A DNA stretch of 64,000 bases from the NCBI RefSeq assembly GCF_008704995.1, contig NZ_CP023747.1, positions 6,358,001-6,422,000 on the forward strand. Direction: 5' to 3'. Within the stretch, counting starts at the first letter, position 1. Each line of letters begins with the position of its first letter. The translations under genes and the position numbers were made by a program. Shown in pieces: positions 26,101 to 34,374 of this stretch. This DNA is from Streptomyces nodosus (GTDB taxonomy: Bacteria; Actinomycetota; Actinomycetes; Streptomycetales; Streptomycetaceae). Below the pieces are notes generated by a model that made no database searches, was not told the origin of the DNA, and was given only the letters and a program-made list of their open reading frames with translations.

Positions 26101-26362
26101 CGTGGAGGAGCCCGTCCTCGGCGATGGCCCGGTCGAGGCGCTGGGCGAAACCGTGCTGGGCCTCGTTGGGGTTGCCGCCGTAGACGGTGAGCAGCTCGCT
26201 CCACTCATCGGGCTGGGTCGCGCCGATGAAGGTGTACAGCTCGTTGGTGTCCAGACCGAGATCAGCCTGATAGTCCTCGGGATTCGCCTCCCGCCAACCT
26301 CGCTCGCAGAGGGCGGCAACGATCGCGGACCCGAAGGACGACTCGTCGTGCACGGGGCTCAT
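23177..26362 (-). CDS. hsdR: type I restriction endonuclease subunit R
   Basis: This 1061-residue protein has an N-terminal PD-(D/E)xK nuclease region with ATAELKNPLTGQ, a motor domain with Walker A ASAGSGKSNT and DEAH box VDEAHSSQSG, and helicase motifs such as FTATPKSKT and LSRLNRT. This is the DNA-translocating, cutting subunit of a type I restriction enzyme. The ATG at 26362 overlaps the hsdS stop by 4 nt. It works as a complex with HsdM and HsdS in the cytoplasm, cleaving unmethylated DNA far from the recognition site. Confidence 0.94.
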   Translation of the reverse strand: MSPVHDESSFGSAIVAALCERGWREANPEDYQADLGLDTNELYTFIGATQPDEWSELLTVYGGNPNEAQHGFAQRLDRAIAEDGLLHVLRNGVKDRGVRIRVAYFKPNLISADSVLDGYRANRLTVVRELRYATKQADWGHELDLTLFLNGIPVATAELKNPLTGQGVEQAKEQYRTDRDPTELIFTRRVIANFAVDPDLVFVSTQLRGKSTRFLPFNTGSNGPGQPGGAGNPAPTAHGTYATSYLWEQVWQRDNWLDLLQRFVHQQKHKTPGGGTTKSTIFPRFHQWDVVRKLTAHASVHGAGQNYLVMASAGSGKSNTIGWLAHRLSDLHARRDPSVLRPDALAEGRIKPGEPVFDKVIVITDRRNLDSQLRETVGGFSQTDGLVVKVDEKHGAKSEQLARALSRDTGKIVTVTLHSFPALLDYIKRNPTEIKGTRFAIIVDEAHSSQSGDAATAVKSALRDLGLDADSDDEGATTVTLNDQLKAKAVERSRAANLSYFAFTATPKSKTLELFGTEGVENGNTVYRPFHTYSMRQAIEEGFILDPLRNYVTYNTYWKLANLNRDEKEVDPSKANSLLARFALMHEHTVSQHAQVIVEHFVAHTRGRLGGRAKAMVVTASRHSAVQMARAIRSYIADREYDTKYPDLGVLVAFSGSLTIDGEETTEVKENGGGISENALPKAFGYTRADDKAAKAGGKGQQEYRILVVAEKYQTGFDQPLLTTMYVNKTLTGIAAVQTLSRLNRTAERKSQADLAVLDFVNDAEDIQDAFRPYFEEAHTLPSDPNLLYTAQSRVMSAPIISEQDMDEFVAAYFEAQAKAAGSQSKWEKLHAELYRLLSPAVVRFTALLESEEEDDVETAEEFRANLNDYVRKYGFLAQIVPYRDAELERLYLYGRYLLNRLPRLADGGVDIGEVDLSHLRVEKTGEHDVSLSPDGPAELKGFGDGVGGAKDPEKSLLSELIDKFNSKFGTDFTEEDVLPAFNATKEDPKVRAAALVNDEENFGIVFDKKFEENMMDHVSTIDTLGKRYFGTDRDFKSNLDRSARRAAWRMIRREEGLDDL

Positions 26363-27600
26363 GCGGAGACTCCTTCGGTTACGTTGCGCCCGCTGGCGGC
26401 GGATACGTCGAACTGGCCGGTTACGGCGGCGGTGATGAGGGCCTGACGTCGCTCCGCGAGCAGTTTGGCCTGGCGGTCTACGAGGCTGCGCAGGCGGGCA
26501 GAGGCGGCAGTTCTGTGCGCGATGATCGACACGAATTTGTCCTGTTGATCCTTCGTGGCACTCGGAATAGGCCATGTCTTGATGTCCTCGCCGCGCAGCT
26601 TGACCATTGACTGCGACGTCCCGCGTGCCACGGACTCGATGAGGGAGCGGGTGCGGCGGCCAAGCGCCACTTGTGCAACGAAATCTGCGCTTACGCTGTC
26701 GGTGAGTCTCACTCGATAGATGAGGTCAGGCAAGAGCAACCTCTCGACCCCTTCTGTGACTACTGCGACATCACCCACGAGGTTGGGCGTGTTAGCCCTG
26801 GTCACGAGAAAGTCCCCATGGCCGACTGAATAGGAGCGGTTCGGGCGGAGGTGATCGGGGAGGCGCTTATTCTCGTCAGGGTCAAATTGCCCATGCCTGA
26901 CGGAGCTTAGCTTCAGTATCCCCCACTCAGTGCTCGTCTGGCGCGGAACTGCCTCGCATTGAGGGCTGTCGCCCTGCTCGATTCGAGTGATGAACCTCCG
27001 TAGAGGAATGGTATCTGTGGACTCGAACAGGCGGTCCAGTAGGCCATCACGCAAAGCGTTATCACGTTCGATCAGGCGCGCAGCGAGCTCACTGCGAAGC
27101 TCTAGAACGCGGTCGATGCGGATGGTCTCGGCGTCGAGGAATTCGGCGATGCGTCGCTGCTCCTCCAGTAGGGGGAGATCGATCCGAACTTGAGCCAGGT
27201 CGTCCCAGTAAAGTCGCCACTGTGCTGGGCGGATTCCCTTGGAGCGAGACTTGAAATCCCCGATAATCGGTGCTGACCTCAATAGATGGTGGAGATAAGG
27301 TGGGTGCACCTGCCCGCCGATCTCACATACAAGGTAATCGGGGCTAACGATTCCTTCGTGGTCAGATACCCCAAGGGAACCTTGCCACGCCTTCATCTTG
27401 TTGACAACGAGGTCGCCTGCTTGAACCAGTTGGTAGCGTGAAAGGTCAGTTGGGGTTTTGTTGTAGTTATCGCTCCGTGAGTTCTTGGGGACTACACCGT
27501 GATCGCGGTAGACGGAAAGGACTTGGGAAGTTTCGAAGCCTGTTCTCTCCACAGGGGTAAGGACGTATCTGAGCGGAATTGTCGAAGGTTGAGTCTTCAC
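26359..27600 (-). CDS. hsdS: type I restriction specificity subunit S
   Basis: This 413-residue protein has two target-recognition-like halves, each ending in a helical spacer: LDAETIRIDRVLELRSELAARL, and HRTAASARLRSLVDRQAKLL. LPLLEEQRRIAEFLD is typical of HsdS. The GTG at 27600 overlaps the hsdM stop (GTGA). Its DNA is clearly more AT-rich than hsdM and hsdR, as expected of a specificity gene exchanged horizontally. The DNA sequence it recognises cannot be read from the protein. Confidence 0.93.
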   Translation of the reverse strand: MKTQPSTIPLRYVLTPVERTGFETSQVLSVYRDHGVVPKNSRSDNYNKTPTDLSRYQLVQAGDLVVNKMKAWQGSLGVSDHEGIVSPDYLVCEIGGQVHPPYLHHLLRSAPIIGDFKSRSKGIRPAQWRLYWDDLAQVRIDLPLLEEQRRIAEFLDAETIRIDRVLELRSELAARLIERDNALRDGLLDRLFESTDTIPLRRFITRIEQGDSPQCEAVPRQTSTEWGILKLSSVRHGQFDPDENKRLPDHLRPNRSYSVGHGDFLVTRANTPNLVGDVAVVTEGVERLLLPDLIYRVRLTDSVSADFVAQVALGRRTRSLIESVARGTSQSMVKLRGEDIKTWPIPSATKDQQDKFVSIIAHRTAASARLRSLVDRQAKLLAERRQALITAAVTGQFDVSAASGRNVTEGVSA

Positions 27601-29588
27601 GCTGTCACCTCCCCCAGAAGCACCTGAATTTCCGCCTCCAACGCCTTCAACTCCGCGTCGATCTCCGCCAACGGCCGCGGCGGCTCGTACACGTAGAAGT
27701 GCCGCGTGAACGGGAGCTCGTACCCGATCTTCGTCTTGCTGTGGTCGATCCACGCATCCGGCACGTGCGGGTGGACCTCCCGGGCCACGTACTCCTCGAT
27801 GTCCTCGCCCAACGGCACGTTCTCGAAGTCCCGGAGCTCCGCGTCCGGCTCGGGCTGCCCCTTGACGAGCTGGACCTCACCTTCCGGGTCCCGTACCCCG
27901 ATGACCTCACGCAGCGCCTTGTTGAACGGCGCCCCCGTCGGCCACGTCCCGCCTGCCTGGACCACCGCGTCCTTCAAGGCGAGCCAGGCCTCCTGCTTCG
28001 TGCTCCAGCTCGTGTCCATCAGGGACTTGAAGGCATCCGCCAGAGCCGAGGCTTGCGGAAGCTTCTGGATGACCTTGGACGCCTCCAGCGCCGCCAGCCT
28101 CTCCTCCGTCACCTCGAACCGCAGCTTCAGCGGCCGTTCCACCGTGATCCGCTGGTAGCCGAAGTCCTCGTTCCAGAAGACCTTCACCTTGCCGTGCAGC
28201 GGGTGCTCCGCATCCCCCGCCACGGCCAGGGCCTCGCCGTACAGCTTGACCACAGTGGCGATGTGGTCCTTGCTCAACTCCTTACGCTTGTCACCCAGCG
28301 ACTTACGCATCTTCTGCCACTGGTCGCGGGCGTCGAGCAGCACGACCTTGCCCTTGTGGTCGGGGCTCTTCCGGTTCGTGAGGATCCAGAAGTACGTCGC
28401 GATGCCGGTGTTGTAGAAGAGCTGGTCCGGCAGGGCCACGACGGCCTCCAGCCAGTCGTTCTCCAGGATCCAGCGGCGGATCTCCGACTCACCCGACCCC
28501 GCCGCGCCCGTGAACAACGGCGAGCCGTTGAAGACGATCGCGAGACGCGAACCGCCCCCGCCGTTCACATCCACCGGCTTCATCTTGTCGATCATGTGCT
28601 GGAGGAACAGCAGCGAACCGTCGTTGATGCGCGGCAGACCCGCACCGAAGCGGCCGGCCTCACCGAGCGTCTTGTGCTCGGCCTCGACCTCGTCCTTGAC
28701 CTTCTTCCACTCCACCCCGAACGGCGGGTTGGCCAGCATGTAGTCGAAGGTCTTGCGGGCGTGGCCGTCGTCGGAGAAGGAGTTGCCGAAGGCGATGTTC
28801 TCCGGGTCCTGGCCCTTGATCATCAGGTCGGACCGGCAGATCGCCCACGACTCGGGGTTGAGCTCCTGCCCGTACACCTCCACCGTGGCGTCCGGGTTCA
28901 GCTCCGTGATCAGGTCGTCCATCGCGGAGAGCATGCCGCCCGTGCCGCAGGCCGGGTCGAGTACGGTACGGACCGTGCCCGGCAGGTGCAGCGCGTCGCC
29001 GTCCGGGGCGACCAGCAGCCGCACCATGAGCTGGATGACCTCACGCGGCGTGAAGTGCTCACCGGCCGTCTCGTTCGACTGCTCGGAGAAGCGGCGGATC
29101 AGTTCCTCGAAGATGTAGCCCATGTTGTGGTTGGGCACGACCTCGGGACGCAGGTCCAGATCCGTGAACTTGCCGATGACCTTGTAGAGCAGGTCCGCGC
29201 CGTCGAGCCGCTTGATCTGCTGGGCGAACTCGAAGCGTTCCAGGACGCCCCGCGCGTTGTCGGAGAACGCCCCCACGTACACCATGAGGTTCTGCGCCGC
29301 GTTCTGCGGGTCGTCCGCGATCTTCTTCAAGGTCAGGTCGGACTTGTTGTAGAAGGAGTGGCCCGCGGCCCGGCGCAGGAAGCGGTCCGGGTCGATCCCG
29401 CTGTCCTTGTGCTGCTCCGCCAGCTCCGCGACCTTCTCGCGCGTCGGCTCCAGCACGCACTCAAGGCGCCGCAGCACCGTGAACGGCAGGATGACCTTGC
29501 CGTAGTCGGACTGCTTGTAGTCCCCCCGCAGGAGATCGGCGACGGACCACGCGTGGTTCGCCAACTCCGTGTGCTTACTGCTGTTCAA
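27597..29588 (-). CDS. hsdM: type I restriction DNA N6-adenine methyltransferase subunit M
   Basis: This 663-residue protein has an N-terminal HsdM helical domain, SAM motif DPACGTGG (211-218) and catalytic NPPF (287-290). GEHFTPREVIQLMV is typical of HsdM. It methylates adenine in the site chosen by HsdS. The ATG at 29588 starts 99 nt after the stop of an upstream methylase gene. Order hsdM-hsdS-hsdR with 4-nt overlaps shows one operon. Confidence 0.94.
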   Translation of the reverse strand: MNSSKHTELANHAWSVADLLRGDYKQSDYGKVILPFTVLRRLECVLEPTREKVAELAEQHKDSGIDPDRFLRRAAGHSFYNKSDLTLKKIADDPQNAAQNLMVYVGAFSDNARGVLERFEFAQQIKRLDGADLLYKVIGKFTDLDLRPEVVPNHNMGYIFEELIRRFSEQSNETAGEHFTPREVIQLMVRLLVAPDGDALHLPGTVRTVLDPACGTGGMLSAMDDLITELNPDATVEVYGQELNPESWAICRSDLMIKGQDPENIAFGNSFSDDGHARKTFDYMLANPPFGVEWKKVKDEVEAEHKTLGEAGRFGAGLPRINDGSLLFLQHMIDKMKPVDVNGGGGSRLAIVFNGSPLFTGAAGSGESEIRRWILENDWLEAVVALPDQLFYNTGIATYFWILTNRKSPDHKGKVVLLDARDQWQKMRKSLGDKRKELSKDHIATVVKLYGEALAVAGDAEHPLHGKVKVFWNEDFGYQRITVERPLKLRFEVTEERLAALEASKVIQKLPQASALADAFKSLMDTSWSTKQEAWLALKDAVVQAGGTWPTGAPFNKALREVIGVRDPEGEVQLVKGQPEPDAELRDFENVPLGEDIEEYVAREVHPHVPDAWIDHSKTKIGYELPFTRHFYVYEPPRPLAEIDAELKALEAEIQVLLGEVTA

Positions 29589-29687
29589 CTGGATCCCCGA
29601 GTTCCTTCCGAAACGTGTCCCGCCCCCGCCGCGCCGTTCAGCGACGCGGAGCGTCCAATTGTGGTCGATGTGTGGAGGTGCGTCTGC

Positions 29688-31880
29688 CTAGCGAGGTGAA
29701 TCGCCAGTTTGCGTTCGTGTGGTCGGTGTGGCCGTACCGACATCCCGCAACGGGAGCAACTGTCCTCCGGTCAGCCCGCCCGACAGCAGCCGCGCCGTCT
29801 CCTCAGCGAGGCGCGTCGCCCGCTGTGCCTCAGCCCGTAGCTCATGCACGCGCCGGAATGCCTCCCCGTACCGTCGCTGCTCCTCCAGTGGCAGCAAGGG
29901 AACGCGCAGCCGGCCCGGGCTGACATTCAGGACCGTACTGCCCGTGGAAGCGCCCGCGATGTTGTCCTCCGCGCCCAGGAACCCGGCGAGGAACCAGGGG
30001 TCCAGCCGCGTCGGATCCGGCCGGAAGAGGTGAATGTGGGGGCCGAGCAGTGCCCCTGCCTCCTCCTCGCCGGCGACCAGTGCCATCGGGCCGCCCCCGC
30101 TCGCGACCGCGCGTACGAGCACGTCCCCGACGGCGATCACGGGTGCCGTGTCACCGCGAAGCTCAGCCGGGTCGCCCGTGGGACCCGAACCCCGAACAAT
30201 GTCGGCGCCAGTGAGGACCCGGACGGCCCCATGTTCTTCGCCGCCGCCCTCCCCGCGTCCGCGCCCGCTCTCCGGAACCGTCCGCAGCAGCGTCAGAGCA
30301 GCTCCCCGCGCGAGGTCCGACGCCGTTGCCGTCCGCCACTCGCGCGCCGAGGGGCCGGTCGCGCTCCAGTCGTCGTAGCCCGCGGCCTTTCCGAGGGACT
30401 TGGCGGCCCGTACGAGATCACGTCGCGTCGCGTCCACCTCCGCCGACAGCTCGGCGGGATCGACCTCGGCCCGGGAGGCCCGTACGAGCCGTGCCGGGGT
30501 CAGGTCCACCACGTCGTCCAGGAGGTCGACGACGCCGGCCGCGCGAGCGACACCGGGCTCGCCGTCGAAGGCGTCCGGGTCCGCCGTGAACGCTTGCCAG
30601 GCGCTCAGGACCCGCGCCGTGACGGCGGCCCAGTCCAGGGAGGTGGAGCGGCTGCCGCCCCGCGTCCGGGGCCCCGCCGTCCCACCACGGCCGGCATCAG
30701 CTCCCGTCGCCGCCTGCGCCGTGTCGACGAACAGCACCGACTTGCGCTCGGCGCCGCCCGGTTCGGGCCGCTGAAGAACCCAGATCTGCAGCCCGACGTG
30801 CAACGGCACCGACGCGCCGACCGGCAGCGCGATCACCGCGCGCAGCGCCCCGCTGCGCACCAGCTCCACCCGCACCCGGCGGCCCGAGGCGCGGCCGGCC
30901 GTGGCGGGCGGCAGGACCAGGGCCGCGTAGCCGCCCGGTGTCAGATGGGCGAGCGCGTGCTGCACCCAGGCCAGCTCCGACTCGGCGCGAGCCGGAACCC
31001 CGTACGCCCAGCGCGGGTCGTACGCCAACTCGTCGTGCCCCCAGTCCCGGACGCCGTACGGCGGGTTGCTCAGCACCGCGTCCGCGGTCAGGTCGGGGAA
31101 GGCGTCGGCGCGCAGACTGTCACCGGCGCGCACGGTGACCGCCGTCTCGGGGGCCGTGAGCATCAGGCTCACCGCGCTGCGTCGGGCCTGCACGGGCAGG
31201 GAGTCCTGGCCGTACAGCTCCTGCGCGCCGTGGCGGGCGGCGGCCGCGAGCAGGGTGCCGCTGCCGCACGCCGGGTCGAAGACACGCGCCGGGGTGCCGG
31301 GGATCAGGCGAGCGAGCAGATCCGCGAGAGGCGCGGGCGTCTGGTACGTGCCGCTCGCCGCGCTGTCCTCCAGTTCGCGTTCCGCGAGCACGCCCAGCGC
31401 GGCCTGGCCGCCCTCGTCACGTACACACGAGTACAGCGCCCGGAGCACCGTGGCGTCGATCGTCTTGAAGCGGACCGCGTCCGCGCCGGGTACGGCCTCC
31501 GCGACGTCCGCCGCGTCGCGCTCCGCGCGGGCGACGAGATCCGGGTCCGGCAACCGCACGGCGGAGGTCAGTTCCTCCGGTGAGCGGCCGGCTGCCGCCA
31601 GGACGAGAAGCAGCAGGTCCGAGGTGCCGCTGCCGCTGCTCCGGGCGTGCAGGCGGAGGGTCGTACGCAGCTCCTCCGAAGGGTTCGCCGCCGAGGCGTG
31701 ACCACGCGAGGCGAGCCAGGTGCGCACGGTCTCCAGGTCGTACAACGGGCTGCTCTCCGTGCCGCCCGAGGGGGCCGGGAAGTCGCCGTACCGGCGGCGC
31801 CAGTTGCTCACTGTGGCGCGGGTGACCCCCGCGATGCGGGAAATCTCGGCGGCGGTCACCTGGGCGGATGACTGGGGCAT
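29688..31880 (-). CDS. N6-DNA methylase with N-terminal HTH and C-terminal specificity-like domain
   Basis: This 730-residue protein has three parts. Residues 1-60 hold a MerR-like helix-turn-helix (AEISRIAGVTRATVSNWRRR, then YDLETVRTWL). A central methylase has DPACGSGTLLAAA and LSNPPYGVRDWG. The C-terminal 200 residues resemble one HsdS target-recognition unit, including LLPLEEQRRYGEAFRRVHEL and a coiled spacer. It looks like a self-contained M-S fusion. It is upstream of hsdM on the same strand and could share its transcript. It may be an orphan epigenetic methylase or a partner of the type I system. Confidence 0.87.
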   Translation of the reverse strand: MPQSSAQVTAAEISRIAGVTRATVSNWRRRYGDFPAPSGGTESSPLYDLETVRTWLASRGHASAANPSEELRTTLRLHARSSGSGTSDLLLLVLAAAGRSPEELTSAVRLPDPDLVARAERDAADVAEAVPGADAVRFKTIDATVLRALYSCVRDEGGQAALGVLAERELEDSAASGTYQTPAPLADLLARLIPGTPARVFDPACGSGTLLAAAARHGAQELYGQDSLPVQARRSAVSLMLTAPETAVTVRAGDSLRADAFPDLTADAVLSNPPYGVRDWGHDELAYDPRWAYGVPARAESELAWVQHALAHLTPGGYAALVLPPATAGRASGRRVRVELVRSGALRAVIALPVGASVPLHVGLQIWVLQRPEPGGAERKSVLFVDTAQAATGADAGRGGTAGPRTRGGSRSTSLDWAAVTARVLSAWQAFTADPDAFDGEPGVARAAGVVDLLDDVVDLTPARLVRASRAEVDPAELSAEVDATRRDLVRAAKSLGKAAGYDDWSATGPSAREWRTATASDLARGAALTLLRTVPESGRGRGEGGGEEHGAVRVLTGADIVRGSGPTGDPAELRGDTAPVIAVGDVLVRAVASGGGPMALVAGEEEAGALLGPHIHLFRPDPTRLDPWFLAGFLGAEDNIAGASTGSTVLNVSPGRLRVPLLPLEEQRRYGEAFRRVHELRAEAQRATRLAEETARLLSGGLTGGQLLPLRDVGTATPTTRTQTGDSPR

Positions 31881-32260
31881 GGCGGAGTCCTGGGCCTCTC
31901 GTAGCGGACATCAACAACCTACAACACTCGTCAAGTCCGGTGGCGTGGTTGACGACGCTTTCGTGTCTATGTTTGTCTGTGGCTGCTTCCACTAGGGGGC
32001 GGTCATCCGACAGGGCGCCTGTCGGGAACGTGCGTGCCGTCGTGTCGTGCTGTGCCATTCCGGTCCGGCGCGCCGAGTGTCGGCACCAGCCGGAGCGCTG
32101 TCCGCGCCCGTCTCAGAACACTCCGGGGAGCGGCACCGCCCGGCCGCTCCCCTCCATGCCGTCCGGGGGCCGCTCACTACTTGGCGGCCGTCTCGTCACG
32201 CCGCGCGGGCCACGCAGTGCGTATCGCCTTTCGCGGACCACAGAAAAGGAACAACAGACC
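31881..32260. promoter_or_regulatory. divergent intergenic region, 380 nt
   Basis: The gap separates the methylase gene (minus) from the 32261 gene (plus) and should carry both promoters. Near 31915-31930 there are repeated ACAAC units close to the methylase start that could bind its HTH domain, which is speculation. No gene is supported here. Confidence 0.35.
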
Positions 32261-32830
32261 ATGACTTTCCCGCAGCCGTCCCCGCAGCCCGACCAGGGAG
32301 CACACGGTGCCTTCGGCCCTGGTGCCCCGACCGGCCCCGGACAGCCCGCCCGCCGCAGCAGGGGGTGGCTGAAGTACGGTGCGGTCGCCCTGGTTTCTCT
32401 GTTCGTCGGAGTCGGCATCGGTAACAGTGACGGCTCGGCGGACAGCGGCAAGGGCGCCCCCGACGCCAAGGCCGCACCCCAGCCGACGGTCACGGTCACC
32501 AGGACCGCCGAGGCCGGTGACCCCGAGCCCGCTCCCACCGTCACCAAGACGGTGACGGCGAAGCCGAAGAAGACGCAGGAATCCGGCCCGGCGGACAGCT
32601 TCTCGGGCGAGGGCGAGTACGTCGTCGGCGAGGACATCAAGGCCGGCACCTACAAGACGGCCGGTCCGGACGGCGGGTTCGGGTGCTATTGGGAGAGGGC
32701 CAAGAACGCCAGCGGGGAGTTCGACGCCATCATCGCCAACAACAACCTGCAGGGCCCCGGCCGTGTCACGCTCAATCAGGGCGAGTACTTCAAGACCAAC
32801 CGGTGCCAGGAGTGGAAGAGGGTGGGCTGA
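32261..32830 (+). CDS. membrane-anchored extracytoplasmic protein
   Basis: This 189-residue protein has a proline/glycine-rich N-terminus, one transmembrane segment (about residues 42-58, YGAVALVSLFVGVGIG), a Thr/Pro-rich linker, and a globular C-terminal domain with GEGEYVVGEDIKAGTYKT and FGCYWERAKN. AAAGGA lies 10 nt before the ATG at 32261. The C-terminal segment resembles domains common in Streptomyces and phage-related secreted proteins. The topology suggests display outside the membrane. Function unknown. Confidence 0.83.
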   Translation: MTFPQPSPQPDQGAHGAFGPGAPTGPGQPARRSRGWLKYGAVALVSLFVGVGIGNSDGSADSGKGAPDAKAAPQPTVTVTRTAEAGDPEPAPTVTKTVTAKPKKTQESGPADSFSGEGEYVVGEDIKAGTYKTAGPDGGFGCYWERAKNASGEFDAIIANNNLQGPGRVTLNQGEYFKTNRCQEWKRVG

Positions 32831-32845
32831 GACACGGCGTTCGCT

Positions 32846-32876
32846 GACACGCCTACTCCGGCGGCGTAGGCGTGTC
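32846..32876. terminator. bidirectional terminator hairpin
   Basis: An 11-bp perfect stem (GACACGCCTAC / GTAGGCGTGTC) with a 9-nt loop lies between convergent genes and overlaps the stop codon of the YceI gene. Confidence 0.8.
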
Positions 32877-33767
32877 CGAGGTGTGGTACATCGCCTGGAT
32901 GTCCAGTTCCAGTTGGATCGTCGGGCCGACGACCGCGATGCCGCGGGCCAGCATGGAGCGGTAGTTCAGGGTGAAGTCCTCACGGTGCAGCTCCGCCTTC
33001 GCCAGGGCCGCGCAGCGGAGTTCCTGTTCGTAGCCGCCGTTCACCGTGCCCAGGTAGGTCGTGTCCAGGCCGACGGAGCGGCTGGTGCCGTGCATGGTGA
33101 GGGTGCCCTGGAGGGTCCACTTGGAGCCGCCGCGGTAGATGAACCGGCTGCTGACGAAGTCGATGTACGGGTAGTGCTCGACGTCGAGGAAGTCGGCGGA
33201 GCGCAGATGGTTGTCACGGGTCTTGTTGCCCGTGGAGATGCTCGAGGCGTCGATGCGCACCGAGACCTGGGAGTCGCCCATGTTCGGGGCGACGCGGATG
33301 CCGCCGTCGAAGCGGGTGAAGCGGCCGTGGACGTGGGCCATGCCCACATGCTTGGCGATGAACCGGATCGCGGTGTGCGGCGGGTCGAACAACCAGGTGC
33401 CGGTCGGCGGGAGTTCCAGCTGGCGGGCAGGGTCCAGTGTGATGTGCGCCGGGGGAGGGGCCACGCCGGCGGCTATCTCGATGGTCTCGCGGGCGGGCGA
33501 CAGCCCCTCGGCCGCGATCCGCAGGCCGTAGGAGCCCGGGGGCAGCGCCGCCATGAAGAAGCCGTACGGATCGGTGGTGCCGTGGGTCGCGACGCGATGG
33601 CTGTCCAGCGCGGTCACCGTGACCTCGGCACCGGCCATGGGCTGTCCTGTGGGGTCGACGACCTCGCAGCCGAAGGCGCCCGCGCCGGCCGGCAAGGGCA
33701 GTGAAAGGTCCGGCCCGGCAGCGGATGCGGTGCGGGGGCGCAGACGGCGGAGCAGGCCGAGGGGCAT
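32853..33767 (-). CDS. YceI-family protein with N-terminal carboxypeptidase-regulatory-like domain
   Basis: This 304-residue protein has two parts. Residues 30-110 form a prealbumin-like domain (FGCEVVDPTGQPMAGAEVTV, then PPGSYGLRI). Residues 125-300 form the YceI lipocalin-like barrel (WLFDPPHTAIRFIAKHVGM, VHGRFTRFDGGI, ADFLDVEHYPY). YceI proteins bind isoprenoid lipids. The ATG at 33767 follows AGGTGA by 6 nt. No signal peptide is seen, unlike proteobacterial YceI. Confidence 0.87.
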   Translation of the reverse strand: MPLGLLRRLRPRTASAAGPDLSLPLPAGAGAFGCEVVDPTGQPMAGAEVTVTALDSHRVATHGTTDPYGFFMAALPPGSYGLRIAAEGLSPARETIEIAAGVAPPPAHITLDPARQLELPPTGTWLFDPPHTAIRFIAKHVGMAHVHGRFTRFDGGIRVAPNMGDSQVSVRIDASSISTGNKTRDNHLRSADFLDVEHYPYIDFVSSRFIYRGGSKWTLQGTLTMHGTSRSVGLDTTYLGTVNGGYEQELRCAALAKAELHREDFTLNYRSMLARGIAVVGPTIQLELDIQAMYHTSDTPTPPE

Positions 33768-34374
33768 GGAGTTCACCTGTCTGTATACGTATGACTGTTG
33801 CGCCGTCGCGCAGTCGACACTGATCGCGGTTGCCAACAGTATCCGGAGCCAGGATGTCATCGCGAAGGGGACAGATCGTTAACGATCATAAAGAAGATTG
33901 CAAAGGGGGAGTGTTTTCCGTAGTCAACGGCGTACGGGGGTGAGTTGGGTGGCCCGGCCATCGCAAACCTGCCTACGCGAGGAGGGGGTCGCGGTGTCGC
34001 GGTCCTGGTGCTTTGCAGATTCCTGTGGCGAAGGTGACCCCCGGCCCGGGGTGTGTCGGCCGACGCCCTGCCCGGAGCGCCGGCCGGAGGTGGGGAGCAG
34101 CGGGCCCGGTGTGCCGGAACACGGCTGTTCGCCCCGGCCCGCCCGCGCGGGAGTGGGGGGACCCCCGGCAGCGGAGCCGGCCAAGGGCGTGCGGATTCGT
34201 GCCGGTCATACCGGGGGACGGCGCGCGGTGCGCAGTTGACGGTGCTCTTCCGTCCCGGGGGACGTCCCTCGCGTCCCGGGGGCCGATGGAACGGAATTCC
34301 GGTGCGTCGGCAAGGAAACGCTGGGCGACGTGAGATCACGTCTCGTGATCGGCACTGTCAGCACGGAGGTTTCC
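33768..34374. promoter_or_regulatory. long divergent intergenic region with palindromes
   Basis: In this 607-nt gap the 33780-33950 stretch is relatively AT-rich and includes a perfect 14-bp palindrome GATCGTTAACGATC at 33874-33887, a possible operator upstream of the YceI gene. At 34334-34350 an inverted repeat (GATCACG-TCT-CGTGATC) lies just before the SH3 gene ribosome binding site. No protein-coding gene is convincing. The middle part is GC-rich with hairpin potential and may be a long 5' leader. Confidence 0.5.

Noticed and set aside
33898..34239. Open frame of 113 codons in the long gap before the SH3 gene
   Set aside because: Composition is random-looking, no ribosome binding site and no family resemblance.
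33900..34374. Possible ydaO-type cyclic-di-AMP riboswitch before the SH3 gene
   Set aside because: Such riboswitches often precede cell-wall genes in Streptomyces, but the conserved sequence blocks I know were not found.
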